Positions 40,027 to 40,581 of a DNA stretch of 40,581 bases are shown here, piece after piece. How positions within the stretch are numbered: the first letter of the stretch is position 1; each line of letters starts with the position of its first letter. The DNA is taken from positions 1-40,581 of the IMG/VR virus record IMGVR_UViG_3300029268_002498. One strand, written 5' to 3'. A model generated the notes under the pieces. That model saw only the letters and a program-made list of their open reading frames with translations. It searched no databases and had not been told where the DNA came from. Position numbers and translations under genes: made by a program. This stretch comes from a virus.

Positions 40027-40581
40027 ATGTCAGATACTGAAAATTCGACTTTAAAGTATTTCGAAGAATTTACCGCCAAAGGCCCTCTGAATCCGGAAAC
40101 ATCTTTTTCTGTTTCACTTTGCAGTAATTCTGCCTTGCTTAAAGATCTGAAAACCGAAATTCAGGAATTGAAATTTGACAGTAAATTCATGTTTGTTTTG
40201 AAAGAATCTAAGAATACTTTATTTCAAACTGACGAAGACTTGCTTCGATCTTGTCTGAGTTCCCTGTTAAATTGGGTCTCTTTTTTCGTTTCCGGAAATG
40301 ATAAAATTGAGGTTTCTACCTCAAATACAGATAAAAAGATACTTTTCCGTATAAATATGCCTGAAAAGTTGGTAGGTGATTTAAGGAACTTACTTGATGA
40401 TCCGAAAAAACTACCTGGCGGTTCTCCGGATAACTTAGTTTACCTTAAAGCATTTTCGAGCTCACTGACTCTTTTAGAGAAGTACTTTGAAATGACTGAC
40501 AATTTCAATGAGGTAAATAACCATCTCCTTTTGTCTTTACCTCTCAAATTCAGGGAGGGTGATAATAATCACAATAATTAG
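40027..40581 (+). CDS. Probable host protein, degenerate histidine-kinase-like ATPase domain
   Basis: 184 residues. DEDLLRSCLSSLLNWVSFFV, then KIEVSTSN, and a closing HLLLSLPLKFR resemble the fold of a histidine-kinase ATPase domain, but the N, G1 and G2 box residues are missing, so it may be inactive or only distantly related. It lies beyond the tRNA, away from phage genes, so it is likely host. The intergenic 39851-40026 is AT-rich with no clear promoter. Confidence 0.45.
   Translation: MSDTENSTLKYFEEFTAKGPLNPETSFSVSLCSNSALLKDLKTEIQELKFDSKFMFVLKESKNTLFQTDEDLLRSCLSSLLNWVSFFVSGNDKIEVSTSNTDKKILFRINMPEKLVGDLRNLLDDPKKLPGGSPDNLVYLKAFSSSLTLLEKYFEMTDNFNEVNNHLLLSLPLKFREGDNNHNN

Noticed and set aside
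1-40581. Recoded TGA (as in some CPR groups)
   Set aside because: TGA ends genes in tight stop/start overlaps (738-741, 36359-36362) and none occurs inside long domains, so the standard code fits.
1-40581. CRISPR array or insertion sequence
   Set aside because: No regularly spaced direct repeats of 23-40 bases and no transposase were seen; the only long exact repeat noticed is the 31-bp pair.

Overview
The window reads as most of a temperate, podovirus-like bacteriophage genome (a prophage) sitting beside a tRNA-Asp gene, followed by a short stretch of probable host DNA. It is AT-rich. The standard bacterial code fits: TGA ends several genes, often in ATGA or GTGA stop/start overlaps, and long genes contain no in-frame TGA. 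Most phage genes start in an AT-rich context such as taatATG or tatATG with no Shine-Dalgarno sequence. A minority (ArdC, the RHH/zinc protein at 2650, the small HNH protein, the gene after the restriction enzyme, the gene at 38141, the integrase) have a clear one. The host cannot be named from sequence alone. A low-GC bacterium, possibly of the Patescibacteria/CPR type, is a guess.

Layout. 1-2874: a metallophosphoesterase, a replication-relaxation-like protein, an ArdC-type antirestriction protein and an RHH/zinc protein. 3005-7132: a promoter, then an early operon with an ERF single-strand annealing protein, an SSB-like protein with an acidic tail, a 3D-domain/HNH fusion and many small regulators. 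7133-10735: a structured non-coding region and iteron-like repeats lead into four overlapping genes: a second replication-relaxation-like protein, a membrane zinc-ribbon protein, a coiled-coil protein and a VirD4/HerA-like ATPase. 10736-12376: small transcription units with strong TGnTATAAT promoters, including a possible ncRNA, an HNH protein, a primase-like protein and a small HTH protein.

12377-34170 is the late region: a metallopeptidase-like protein, small and large terminase, portal, scaffold, SU10-type major capsid protein, a methyltransferase/glycosyltransferase cassette, holin-like membrane peptides, a papain-like cysteine peptidase, a tail adaptor, seven fibre or receptor-binding proteins and two large internal virion proteins, one with a lysozyme-like domain. 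34250-35400 is a leftward control region: three overlapping small genes (RHH regulator first), an operator-like repeat and a highly structured candidate RNA with a near-consensus promoter. 35430-37624 is a type II restriction-modification system. 37683-39687 holds a NinG-like HNH protein, an excisionase-like protein and a divergent tyrosine integrase. The 3' end of tRNA-Asp (39776-39850, minus) faces the integrase, so tRNA-Asp is the likely attachment site. The last gene is probably host.

How it fits together. Integrase and excisionase move the element in and out of tRNA-Asp. ArdC would protect incoming DNA from host restriction, while the R-M pair would protect the lysogen from rivals. ERF, the SSB-like protein and the primase-like protein serve replication and recombination. 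The relaxase-like/ATPase block is unusual for a phage and is the best candidate for an undescribed DNA-processing system. The HNH domain at 4.8-5.1 kb carries a 31-bp exact copy of portal-gene sequence at its junction, a trace of how it moved.
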